Below are positions 1-8,879 of a DNA stretch of 64,000 nt, one piece after another (the stretch's first letter is position 1; each line of letters starts with the position of its first letter). Source of the stretch: JAKVCB01 sp963578605 (lineage in GTDB: Bacteria; Planctomycetota; Planctomycetia; Pirellulales; Lacipirellulaceae). The stretch is taken from positions 18,210 to 82,209 of the forward strand of contig CAUZEA010000011.1 in NCBI GenBank assembly GCA_963578605.1, read 5' to 3'. The notes beneath the pieces were generated by a model. It was not told the origin of the DNA, ran no database searches, and was given only the letters and a program-made list of their open reading frames with translations. Both the position numbers and the translations under genes were made by a program.

Positions 1-540
1 ATTCACGGATGGCTCGAGGCGCCTGACAAGGATCCCCTCCATACACCCTGGATCTACCATCCTGAGTTCGAGCTGAGTCAAGGGACAAGCGTACCAATCA
101 TTGTTGCCGATGTGGATGGCGACGGGCTTGGCGACCTGATCGTCGGTGAAGGTCATGGCTATGGCCTCTACTGGCTGAAGCAGAGTCTCAAGAACGGTAA
201 GCGGGCATGGACCCGTCATGAAATCGATCCGTTCAACTCGCAATACCACGACATGCAATGGGCAGACATCGACGGCGATGGGCAGTGTGAACTGATCACG
301 GGCAAGCGGTACCGGGCGCACTGTGGCAGGGATCCGGGCGCCAATGACGATTTAGGCATCTACTATTTCAAATGGAACGGCCAGTCCTTCTCGAAACAGG
401 TGATTTCATACGGACCCTTGGGCGTTGGCGCCGGTATTGGGTTGTGCTTCGAACTGGCCGATCTTCGCGGCACCGGCCGGCTTGACCTGGTTGCCCCGGG
501 GAAGGATGGATTGTATATCTTCTATAATGAGGGGAGTTGA
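1..540 (+). CDS. FG-GAP/VCBS repeat protein, C-terminal part (5' truncated by window)
   Basis: The frame is open from base 1 to a TGA at 538-540, so only the C-terminal ~179 residues are present. Two calcium-loop motifs of the FG-GAP/VCBS beta-propeller type are visible, DVDGDG near base 109 and DIDGDG near base 268, each followed by a short hydrophobic strand and a Gly turn. Such blades occur in exported planctomycete proteins that bind calcium or carbohydrate; the catalytic or sorting part must lie upstream. The next gene starts immediately after the stop, which suggests one operon. Specific function is unknown. Confidence 0.75.
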   Translation: MHGWLEAPDKDPLHTPWIYHPEFELSQGTSVPIIVADVDGDGLGDLIVGEGHGYGLYWLKQSLKNGKRAWTRHEIDPFNSQYHDMQWADIDGDGQCELITGKRYRAHCGRDPGANDDLGIYYFKWNGQSFSKQVISYGPLGVGAGIGLCFELADLRGTGRLDLVAPGKDGLYIFYNEGS

Positions 541-2265
541 ATGAGTTGTCCTATTGGTTCCCAGAGATTGCTGAATCCCATGTATAAAACACTCTATTCG
601 GTCGTCACCGCCTTGCTCCTGTTGCCCAGCCTCGCGGCATTGCAGGCCGCAGAAACAAAGTTCATCGATTGTTCGTTGCTGGTTGCACCCGACTATCCAT
701 GTACCTGGCCTGCCGCCCCCTTCCCACGCTTTGTGATCACCCCACAGCGGACGATTGGACCGGATAGCGCGTATAACGTCGATACACTGCTGATCGATGG
801 GAACACTGGAACTCAACTCGACGTACCGCCGCACTCGGTTGCGCGTCCGGAATTGAACCGACCAAAGTCAGGACCGTTCGGCCTGTCTACCACCGAAACG
901 ATCGAACCGTGGCAGTTCTGTGGAGAAGCCTGTGTGGTTGATATCCGGGACCTGCTCGACCAGGCGCCCAAGGGTGTCAGTCCGCTCGTCTTGCGCGAAC
1001 ACGTCAAGCAATTTGAAAAGCAACATCGCCCCGTTCGTTTTGGTGATGTTGTTTTGTTTCGCAGCGGTTATTCAGACAGGTACTATCGGCCTTTTCCACA
1101 AGGAAGTCGGTTTGTTGCAGACGCGGTTGACGCGAAGACTCCCGGTTTTCCGAACCCTGATCCCGATTGCATGGAATTTCTCGCAACACGCAAGGTCATG
1201 GCACTTGGCACCGACAGCCCAAGTATGGGACCGCTGCCTGATCTTGCCGAACCGACCCATTACGCAGGCCTGAAATATGGCATGATCTGGACCGAGGGGG
1301 CAACAAACCTCGGCACACTACCTCCCACCGGTGCGTTCTATTGCCTCCTCAGCCCGAAACACCAGGGCGGCCCCTACGGTGAAGGCCGCGCATTTTCTAT
1401 AGTTGGCGGTGAACTTCCCCAAAAATTGATCGAGTCGGCCAGGTCCAAACGTGCCCTTGATCTCTCACCGACTCTTGCACCTAATTTTCCGGTCACCTTC
1501 CCGGGATTCGCTGCCGGTCAGCATCGGCAATTCTATCTGCAGGTCGATTTCCTTTACTCCGACTACCTCGACCTGTGGCATCACACCCACCTGATGGACA
1601 GCATGTCCGGGACAAACCTCGTGCCACCGGCCTACGCCCTGCCTCCGGAGGGAGCTATCGTTCAATACTCTCCCGAAGTACGCGGCTGGCTTGCAGAATA
1701 CGAATCACAATATGGCAAGCGTGGCACCAGTTCGCTGACCACCGACAAAGTTCCCCTTGATTGGACATGCGGGCCGGCACGGGTCATCGACGTTACGAAC
1801 CTCGTCGGAACAACCGACAGAAGCAACTGGCCCAAGTCCCCTGAAATCACCCCGGCGCAAATCCAGGCTTATGAACGAAAGCATGGCGATTTAGAGCCAG
1901 GTGACGTCGTGATCTTTCATACAGGCCATGTCGACAAGTATTATCGGCCGCAGCCGGATGACACGGCGCTGTGGCTCGAGCCATTGCGCGGGCGCACCGA
2001 GGGGTGGCCAGCGCCCGGGCCCGACGCAATCGTCTATTTGCACAATCGGGGCATCAAATGCATCGCCATCGACGCACCCAACCTCGGGGGAGTCGATCAA
2101 AAGCAAGCTCTCATGACCTACTGGGCGCTGGGCAGCCATGAAATGGTCGGCGTGGAGTTTCTCCACCGGGTCGGCCAAGTGCCATCGGACGGTTACTTCC
2201 TGTTCGCGGCTGTGAAGATCCGTGATTGCCACGGTGGCCCGGGCCGGGCAATTGTGCTTTACTAG
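541..2265 (+). CDS. Secreted tandem cyclase-family (kynurenine formamidase-like) protein
   Basis: 574 residues with two copies of the metal-dependent cyclase fold, roughly residues 40-295 and 308-574. A signal peptide (MYKTLYSVV..., cleavage near LQAAE) begins at residue 14, so the start could be 541, which has GAGGGGAG just upstream, or 580. The family hallmark HxGTHxDxPxH appears as GNTGTQLDVPPH at residues 87-98 and as MSGTNLVPPAY near 356-366. The first copy keeps the Asp and last His; the second has lost nearly all metal ligands. Family members hydrolyse formylkynurenine, isatin or related amides. The substrate here is unknown, and the protein may be a binding or low-activity derivative. 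It directly follows the FG-GAP gene. Confidence 0.75.
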   Translation: MSCPIGSQRLLNPMYKTLYSVVTALLLLPSLAALQAAETKFIDCSLLVAPDYPCTWPAAPFPRFVITPQRTIGPDSAYNVDTLLIDGNTGTQLDVPPHSVARPELNRPKSGPFGLSTTETIEPWQFCGEACVVDIRDLLDQAPKGVSPLVLREHVKQFEKQHRPVRFGDVVLFRSGYSDRYYRPFPQGSRFVADAVDAKTPGFPNPDPDCMEFLATRKVMALGTDSPSMGPLPDLAEPTHYAGLKYGMIWTEGATNLGTLPPTGAFYCLLSPKHQGGPYGEGRAFSIVGGELPQKLIESARSKRALDLSPTLAPNFPVTFPGFAAGQHRQFYLQVDFLYSDYLDLWHHTHLMDSMSGTNLVPPAYALPPEGAIVQYSPEVRGWLAEYESQYGKRGTSSLTTDKVPLDWTCGPARVIDVTNLVGTTDRSNWPKSPEITPAQIQAYERKHGDLEPGDVVIFHTGHVDKYYRPQPDDTALWLEPLRGRTEGWPAPGPDAIVYLHNRGIKCIAIDAPNLGGVDQKQALMTYWALGSHEMVGVEFLHRVGQVPSDGYFLFAAVKIRDCHGGPGRAIVLY

Positions 2266-2373
2266 GCTGGTTTTTGCGGGCCTGGCTCGCACCCCACCGT
2301 GGTGAGTGCATATCACGGCCGATATCCAGGCCCGATCGTCGCCTTCGGTTAACCCCTCACAAGGATCCATGAA

Positions 2374-3150
2374 ATGGAAATAGCTTTGACCAATCGAGTT
2401 GCCCTGGTCACCGGTGCTGCCCAGGGAATCGGCCATGGAATCGCACTGGTCCTGGCTCGTGCCGGTGCCCACGTCGTCGTGTGCGACATCCAGGCTGAAG
2501 AGGGCCAGGCCACCGCCGATGCCATCGCTGACCTCGGGCACCGTAGTCTTTTTGTCCACGCCGACATTTCCGATCCGACAGCGGTGACGGCGATGATGGA
2601 TCAGGTGGCCACAGAATTCGGCGGTCTGGACATCCTGGTCAACAACGCGGCGGTCGAGTACTTCCGCAGCATCGAAGAAACCACGATCGAGGAGTGGGAC
2701 CGAACCCAGAACGTCGATCTCAAGGGCATTTTTCTCATGACCAAGTCGGCTCTGCCGATGCTGCGAGACTCCGATCATGCGGTCGTGGTCAACATCGCGA
2801 GTGTTCATGCCACGGCAACCATTCCCGACCTTGGTGCTTATGCCGCCGCCAAGGGGGGAATCGTGGCCCTGACCCGAAGTCTGTCCCAGGACCTGGGACG
2901 TCAAGGCGTACGCGTCATCACAGTCAGCCCGGGATTTATTAACGCCGGCATGACGAAAAGCTGGCTTGATGCCCTGGAAGACAGTCAAGCCACCCTCGAT
3001 CGCATCAATGCCATGCACCCCAGCGGCCGGATCGGGACACCCGAGGATATCGGAAATTTCATCGCGTTCGCCTGCACGGACCTGGGCGGTTTCATCAATG
3101 GTGTTAATGTGATCATCGACGGCGGTCTGACCACAAAGCTACACCATTAA
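2374..3150 (+). CDS. Short-chain dehydrogenase/reductase (SDR)
   Basis: 258 residues, the normal length of a classical SDR. It shows the NAD(P)-binding TGAAQGIG at residues 13-20, the NNAA structural motif at 90-93, and the catalytic Ser143, Tyr156 and Lys160 (YAAAK). An acidic residue after the second strand (CDIQ) suggests NAD preference. The start at 2374 has AAGGA eight bases upstream; the ATG at 2369 runs into a stop after four codons. The reaction is an NAD-linked alcohol/ketone oxidoreduction of unidentified substrate. It lies 108 bp after the cyclase-like gene on the same strand and may be co-expressed with it. Confidence 0.9.
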   Translation: MEIALTNRVALVTGAAQGIGHGIALVLARAGAHVVVCDIQAEEGQATADAIADLGHRSLFVHADISDPTAVTAMMDQVATEFGGLDILVNNAAVEYFRSIEETTIEEWDRTQNVDLKGIFLMTKSALPMLRDSDHAVVVNIASVHATATIPDLGAYAAAKGGIVALTRSLSQDLGRQGVRVITVSPGFINAGMTKSWLDALEDSQATLDRINAMHPSGRIGTPEDIGNFIAFACTDLGGFINGVNVIIDGGLTTKLHH

Positions 3151-3280
3151 ACCCTCTCCTGGACAGTGACGACTCCCGGAAGGCAACCGGATACCCGCTT
3201 TCCCGATCTCGAATAATAGCGGGGCAGACGTACTACCGCTGTCCCAAGGTTCTATGGATCTAGCGACAACAGACCATTCC

Positions 3281-4261
3281 TCAGGCTCCCTTTGGTGGTC
3301 GCCAAGCCCATCCCCATGCGAGCAACGTGCCGGTGAACATACAGCCAAAGGTGTAAATGGCTGGCGCGACACTGGCCTCGGCGGAAAACATGCTCGCAGC
3401 CAACGCCGCGCCGAGTCCCGCGTTTTGCATGCCAATCTCGAGGGTTAGCGCTCGACGTTTTGGTTCATCGAACCGAAGGGCCCAGCCGCCGCCGTAGCCG
3501 ACCAGGTATCCGGCAAGGTTGAGCATCAACAGCGGGGGCAACAGCGGCAGCGAGAGTTGCTGGAGTCGGTCTCGATTGTTGGCAACCACCATGGCAATGA
3601 TCAGCAAGATAGCCACATTGGCGACCGTGGAACTCCACTCGGCGCACCACCGCGAAACGCGAGCTGAGAGCCGCCGCGCTGCAAAACCCAAAACCACCGG
3701 AAAAACGACTGTCAGCACCAGCGTCTGCGAGATTCGCAGGGCGTCGAGTTGTCCGGCAAGCTCAACACTTTGTCCCAGTGCCAGCTGCATCACCAGTGGC
3801 ACCATCAGTGGCGAGAGGAGTGTGGCCAGCGTCGTGAGGCTCACCGAGTAGCTCGTATTACCCCGGGCGGCAAGTGTAAGCACGTTCGACGCCATCGCGC
3901 CCGGTACACAACCAACCAGCAATACACCCGTTAAGGCAGGTCCACTCAGTCCCCACCCGCGGGCAATGAGCCAGGCTAAAAGTGGCATGGTGGTATACTG
4001 CAGCGCGGTGCCGCCCAAGACCGTTGGCCAACGGCGGGCCACGCCTCGAACTTCGTCGTCCGAGAGCAGCGTACCGACCGCAAACATGGTGATGGACACG
4101 AGCGCGAAGAGGCGATGTTCCCAAACGGGCCGCAACCACTGGTTTGCCGCATACCAGGTATCCCAGCCGTCGCTCCACTGGGCAGGCCACCAGATGGCAA
4201 CCGCCGAACTGGCGATCAGGCCAACCAGCAGCAACGATGCAGAGCGCAAAGGTGATTTCAT
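3281..4261 (-). CDS. Bile acid:sodium symporter (BASS) family transporter
   Basis: 326 residues, very hydrophobic, with about nine to ten membrane segments as in the BASS/SBF fold. The internal stretches GVLLVGCVPGAMASNVLTLA and LEIGMQNAGLGAALA match the two sodium-binding crossover regions of the family (G-CxPG and E-x-G-QN). Members cotransport organic anions such as bile acids, pantoate or keto acids with sodium; the substrate cannot be read from sequence. ATG start at 4261. It is transcribed away from the downstream methyltransferase gene and probably stands alone. Confidence 0.85.
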   Translation of the reverse strand: MKSPLRSASLLLVGLIASSAVAIWWPAQWSDGWDTWYAANQWLRPVWEHRLFALVSITMFAVGTLLSDDEVRGVARRWPTVLGGTALQYTTMPLLAWLIARGWGLSGPALTGVLLVGCVPGAMASNVLTLAARGNTSYSVSLTTLATLLSPLMVPLVMQLALGQSVELAGQLDALRISQTLVLTVVFPVVLGFAARRLSARVSRWCAEWSSTVANVAILLIIAMVVANNRDRLQQLSLPLLPPLLMLNLAGYLVGYGGGWALRFDEPKRRALTLEIGMQNAGLGAALAASMFSAEASVAPAIYTFGCMFTGTLLAWGWAWRPPKGA

Positions 4262-4501
4262 GACGGCATGATACCTCCAACATCACACCCCGCCGAGTTC
4301 AGTGTAAGAGCCAAAATTTACCTCGACACACTTGTTCACACAGGTTACTGGTTCACCCTCAATGAAAAGTCGGTATCCCCATATCGTCCCTTAAAAATAT
4401 CTGGCACATTGCTCAACCTGGATCCACAAAGGCAGATGCAGGATAATCAGCTGCTCGCCTCAACCAATCGACCGCTGTTGTGCCCATGGAGTCAATACGG
4501 G

Positions 4502-5074
4502 ATGTCCGAACTTGATCGCGAAAAATGGGACAGCAAGTACCGTAATGCCGACCCTTACGGAACGGAACCATCGCGATTGCTGGTTGACCAGCAACACTGG
4601 TTGCCCACGACGGGTCGCGCCGTGGACCTGGCTGGTGGTAGCGGGCGCCACGCTCTCTGGCTGGCCCACCGGGGCCTGGACGTCACATTGACCGACATTT
4701 CCCCGCAAGGGTTGCAAATAGCCCGACAAAGAGCCGAGGTGTCTGGCCTGCAAATCAAATGCGTGGAAATCGACTTGGAAGAAAACCGCTTTCCGACTGG
4801 CCCCTGGGACGTTGTAGTTAGCTGTCTCTACCTTCACCGGCCCTTGTTTCCGTCAATTCGAGACCAACTGGCCACCGGTGGCGTACTGGTTTTGATCCAG
4901 CCCACACGTAAGAACCTCGAGCGTCATGCTCGTCCGCCAGGAAAATTTCTGCTCGAGGAAAACGAGCTTCGCCAACTCGCAAACGGGCTGAAAATCCTGC
5001 ATTACGAGGAATCCTGGTCGGTCGAAGGGCGTCATGACGCTGTTATAGTTGCTCGACGCGACATCGGCATGTAG
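4502..5074 (+). CDS. Class I SAM-dependent methyltransferase (TehB-like)
   Basis: The open frame extends upstream to 4268, but family similarity begins at MSELDREKWDSKY, so the ATG at 4502 is preferred (190 residues). The SAM-binding glycine loop DLAGGSGRHALWLA is followed by an acidic strand end (LTDIS), and the post-motif IDLEENRFP and DVVVSCLYLHRP segments are typical of small TehB/tellurite-resistance-like methyltransferases. Such enzymes are cytosolic and methylate small molecules, lipids or metalloids; the substrate is unknown. It precedes the cyclase-like gene at 5126 by about 50 bp. Confidence 0.8.
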   Translation: MSELDREKWDSKYRNADPYGTEPSRLLVDQQHWLPTTGRAVDLAGGSGRHALWLAHRGLDVTLTDISPQGLQIARQRAEVSGLQIKCVEIDLEENRFPTGPWDVVVSCLYLHRPLFPSIRDQLATGGVLVLIQPTRKNLERHARPPGKFLLEENELRQLANGLKILHYEESWSVEGRHDAVIVARRDIGM

Positions 5075-5125
5075 TGTTCTAGTTACTGCCAGCACACTAT
5101 TTGTTACGTACACTAAAGGTAGACC

Positions 5126-6382
5126 ATGCTGGATGGTCAATTCGCGTGCTCCCCCCAAAATACTCCCCAGCGTATTTCCTGCTACGGAACCCTGCCCATG
5201 CCCGACATTCCCGACAAGATAGACACTCCCTTCCAGGTCCCCTTTGACCATCGCCTTCGTTTTACCGGCAATGTCTTTGGCGACGATGGGGACGTGCTGA
5301 CAGAGTTATTTGAATCGAGTGACGGCAATCCGGCTCGGGTGCAATTTTGGCTGGATCAGAACGTGGCAGACGCCCGACCAGACCTGGTACCACTGATCAA
5401 GCGATTCAGCGATTCGCGACCGGACCGTATCCAACGTGTTGGAAAAGTCCAACAGGTGCCTGGTGGTGAGGAGATCAAGAACAACATTCACTTACTCGAA
5501 CAGATGCTGAAGGTTTTCAATGTCGCCAATCTGGATCGACGCAGCTATATCGTCGTGGTGGGTGGAGGTGCGGTGCTGGACGCCGTTGGTTTCGCCACAG
5601 CAATTGCGCACCGGGGTATCCGGCTGATCCGAATGCCAACCACCACGTTGGCCCAGGCGGACTCCGGGATTGGGGTGAAGAACAGCATGAACCTGTTCAA
5701 CAAGAAGAACTGGATTGGCAGCTTCGCTGTTCCCTGGGCTGTGATCAACGACTCCGACTTGTTGACGACACTCAGCAACCGAGACTTTGTCTGTGGTTTC
5801 TCCGAGGCGGTGAAGGTATCCCTGCTTAAAGATCCCACTCTCTTCTGCCAGTTGTGTGAAAACGCGATTGCAATACGCACTCGAGACATGGAAGTAGCCG
5901 GTCCGATGATTCGAGCTTCTGCCAGGCTGCACCTCGAGCACATTACCACAGGTGGCGACCCGTTCGAAATGCTGGAAGCTCGGCCACTGGACTTTGGCCA
6001 CTGGTCGGCACACAAGCTCGAAACCATGAGCGACTTTTCCCTGCGACACGGTGAAGCGGTAGCTATCGGCGTGGCGATCGACTCAGTCTACTCAGCTCTC
6101 GAACTGGGGTTGGATGAGCCGGTCGCGCAGCAGATCCTGCAGTGCCTGAGGGACCTGGGGTTCAACCTCAATGATCCGTCGCTGGATGACGTCGCGGGTT
6201 TGTTTAACGGACTGGAAGAATTCCGGCAACACCTGGGCGGTCGACTCACACTGACAATGCTAACTAGGCCCGGGCAGCCAATCGATATTCACGCGGTCAA
6301 CCGCGAAAAAATGCTGGCTGCGATCGAGCACGTGCAGCATTTCGCACACTTGCAGGGTGCCTTTCGGTCAGATCGGGATTAG
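5126..6382 (+). CDS. 3-dehydroquinate synthase family protein, EboD-like
   Basis: 418 residues (or 394 from the ATG at 5198; the 5126 start has AAAGG six bases upstream). The N-terminal segment VPFDHRLRFTGNVFG and the overall length fit the EboD branch of sugar-phosphate cyclases better than AroB. The catalytic core is intact: the glycine loop VVVGGGAVLDAVGF, the zinc-ligand region FGHWSAHKLE and LRHGEAVAIG. EboD members occur in ebo clusters with a UbiA prenyltransferase and a TatD-like hydrolase; none of those is nearby, so this is an orphan copy. It likely cyclises a sugar phosphate, product unknown. Confidence 0.75.
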   Translation: MLDGQFACSPQNTPQRISCYGTLPMPDIPDKIDTPFQVPFDHRLRFTGNVFGDDGDVLTELFESSDGNPARVQFWLDQNVADARPDLVPLIKRFSDSRPDRIQRVGKVQQVPGGEEIKNNIHLLEQMLKVFNVANLDRRSYIVVVGGGAVLDAVGFATAIAHRGIRLIRMPTTTLAQADSGIGVKNSMNLFNKKNWIGSFAVPWAVINDSDLLTTLSNRDFVCGFSEAVKVSLLKDPTLFCQLCENAIAIRTRDMEVAGPMIRASARLHLEHITTGGDPFEMLEARPLDFGHWSAHKLETMSDFSLRHGEAVAIGVAIDSVYSALELGLDEPVAQQILQCLRDLGFNLNDPSLDDVAGLFNGLEEFRQHLGGRLTLTMLTRPGQPIDIHAVNREKMLAAIEHVQHFAHLQGAFRSDRD

Positions 6383-6631
6383 TGGTTAAAGCATTCGTGT
6401 CATTCTTGGTTCCTGCTAATCTTTGCGTCTTAAACTCCTAGGATCTCCGCGATTAGCGGCCAACAAGAACCGGAGTCCATTGGGTACCACTCACAGCGGA
6501 AGATTGTCCCCCACATTCTGAGCCAAGGTATTCGCACTTGTTAAGCGCGCCCTCGGCTGGTTGTCATGGCCCATCCTTCTCTGCACATCCACACAGGGTG
6601 GTATCCACCTGAAAATCGAAAGGCCCGCACG

Positions 6632-8209
6632 TTATGAATCTGAAGAGCGGCCGAAAGCAGGGAATATGCGAGCCACGACAATACTTGCAACAACCATGCC
6701 GAGAATAGCTGAAATAGTGAACCAACGAGTGGCAAACCACGATCCGTCAGGATTGTGATTCGTCCAATAACCCATGATACCCAAGGCGACAAAGACCGCC
6801 GCCGCGATAAGGTTCATACACAACAACCAGAACGGCATCCGTAAGGACTTGGGCAGGAACTTATGATCGATCCATGGGAGTAACAAGCAAAACAGCCCGC
6901 ACGCCAAGACACCCGTGAACAAATTGACGGGCGTTAAGATTGCCAGTAGTATCCGCGGTTTGTCGGTCCCACCCTGCAGCGTGTACCAGAAAATCCAGGC
7001 CAACAGGGCGTAAGCGCCTAGCATACACCACGTGATGATGACTCGCCGAATCGGTTGCTTGTGGCGCTCGGCAAAACCGGGAATGAGTGACTTGAGCAGT
7101 TCACCGCCGACCGCACAAGCAATTTCGATGGTTCCGTAGACCGAGCCGATCATGGTCAGCAGAGCCCCGACGACGTAAATCGGGAGTAGCCAGGGATGTA
7201 TCGTGGTCACCAACTTGGCCTGGAGATTAAGCAAGTTCTTTTCGGTAGGAAGCTCTCCCTCGGGACCAAGAACGAGCACGCCAGACGCGATGAACACGGC
7301 ACTGAAGCCGACAATGACCACGAAACTCAACGTGCAATCAACCAACGGTGCGCGAACCCACTGGCGCACAGGATGGGCACGATCGCGGGCAATCTCCTCA
7401 ATTTGATCGGGTGTTGGGGGGCCAGCCGCGGAACGGCCCCAACTCTTTTCTCGTAACCACGTGGTGTAGGCCATGTAGTCGAAACCCGCCCCGCCAATCA
7501 CGCCAACGTACCGCGTTATTTCGACCCACACGGGCTGCCTGGCAATCTCTATGTGCTCCGGCCGCGTGGAATTCAGGAGCCACTCAGGGTACACATACGC
7601 TCCGGGAATGAATGCGCCCTTAATAAGTGCCAGCCAATCTGGCCCGTAGAGAATGAGCGTGATGGTCGCACATAACATCATTGCTGCCACGATGATCATC
7701 TGAATCCGCTCGAACATCGTGTAACCACAGGTAGCCGAAAGGACGAGGCAAAGCGTGAGCACGGCTGCACCCCACAGGTAGTCGATCGCACCACCAAATA
7801 CATCACTTGTACCTGTCACCCAGGCGCACAAATTCCCAGTGACTCCACTCAGGAAGCAGCTCCAAACCGGCGTACATACCGCCACGATGAAAAATAGCAT
7901 GAGCGGAAACCAGCCACGCGGTCCCGGGAGATCCATCATCCGCTCGTAAGGATGGACCCCGGTCAAGACCATGTGGCGAGCACTGGAAAACACCAAGGCC
8001 CATTTGAGTACCGAAATAACGACAAACAGAAACAAAATGGGATAGCCAAACAGCGCTCCACCACGCGTCGAAAAGATGAGCTCACCGGTGCCGATCGTCA
8101 AAGACGCGATGATGGCACCAGGACCGAAGACAACCACCCAGTTAAGCGGATTTCGCGAGCGAAGCACCGACAGCACGGGAGCAACGACATCGGTGCGGGA
8201 GTCAACCAT
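6632..8209 (-). CDS. Nramp-related membrane transporter
   Basis: About 525 residues from the ATG at 8209; the open frame runs on to 8299, but the extra N-terminus is not family-like. Roughly twelve hydrophobic helices are visible. The first helix carries GPGAIIASLTIGTGELI, the position of the DPGN metal-binding motif in Nramp metal transporters, so the Asp/Asn pair is replaced by G-T-G-E. This is a recognised variation in Nramp-related groups that need not carry Mn or Fe. A charged loop around residues 265-290 separates the halves. Likely a cation- or proton-coupled transporter of unknown substrate. No operon partner. Confidence 0.75.
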   Translation of the reverse strand: MVDSRTDVVAPVLSVLRSRNPLNWVVVFGPGAIIASLTIGTGELIFSTRGGALFGYPILFLFVVISVLKWALVFSSARHMVLTGVHPYERMMDLPGPRGWFPLMLFFIVAVCTPVWSCFLSGVTGNLCAWVTGTSDVFGGAIDYLWGAAVLTLCLVLSATCGYTMFERIQMIIVAAMMLCATITLILYGPDWLALIKGAFIPGAYVYPEWLLNSTRPEHIEIARQPVWVEITRYVGVIGGAGFDYMAYTTWLREKSWGRSAAGPPTPDQIEEIARDRAHPVRQWVRAPLVDCTLSFVVIVGFSAVFIASGVLVLGPEGELPTEKNLLNLQAKLVTTIHPWLLPIYVVGALLTMIGSVYGTIEIACAVGGELLKSLIPGFAERHKQPIRRVIITWCMLGAYALLAWIFWYTLQGGTDKPRILLAILTPVNLFTGVLACGLFCLLLPWIDHKFLPKSLRMPFWLLCMNLIAAAVFVALGIMGYWTNHNPDGSWFATRWFTISAILGMVVASIVVARIFPAFGRSSDS

Positions 8210-8879
8210 GATGATAAAATTTGGTGGGCTTGAGACAAAACGCTCGGCTTTGCACCAGTGTAACAATAAAATGTTTTGGCTGGAAGACCGCGTCAACAAA
8301 ACCGGGCCACAGAGGAATCACTTCTCATTTGACATCCGGCTCCCGGAAGTTCTCTTCAAGTTCACGCATCCCCATCCAAAACAGGTTAAGGGGTATTACC
8401 TGGTCGATCCCATGTTATTTGACTTTCAAGTCCTGCTTCACCAAAAGAAGGGTGGAACAGCCAATCGGAGCAGTTCGATGGATTGGAGGATCGTGGGTGA
8501 CGGAGGACTTGTCACAATATTTTCTGCGCCAGTCACCTCATCAACAAAATGGATCTCCTGGAAATCGAGAAGGAGAAGAAAACTAACACAAGCTAGCGGA
8601 GAAGATAAAGACCCGCGACGACCGACTTCACAGGAAATATTGTGGGCAACATGCTCGATCGGTTGCGGCAGGACATGCCACTACACCGATCGCAGTCACA
8701 CATCCATAGCGCCCCATTGGACACGGCGTACTCAGTCGTAATGCCAAACGAATAACCGTAAAAGGAACCAAGTCCCAGTGGTCAGCAACACGCACTTGTG
8801 TTGGGTCCTATGCTTGTGGGGAATTTCTGAGCTATTGGTGATCTGTCATTCATCGACTCCCCTTCAGCCACGCTCTCCT
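8210..8879. other. Intergenic stretch, no supportable gene
   Basis: About 670 bp between the transporter start and the aminotransferase stop. Open frames on the plus strand cover it but show no domain-like pattern, signal peptide or ribosome site, and their composition is irregular. The minus strand is interrupted by stops. It may hold a decayed gene, but none can be named. Confidence 0.5.

Noticed and set aside
1891..3018. Minus-strand open frame of 375 codons
   Set aside because: It runs antisense across the SDR gene and the end of the cyclase gene, both of which have clear motifs; the antisense protein shows none.
8076..8741. Plus-strand open frame of 221 codons
   Set aside because: Half is antisense to the Nramp-like gene and the remainder shows no domain, start signal or consistent composition.
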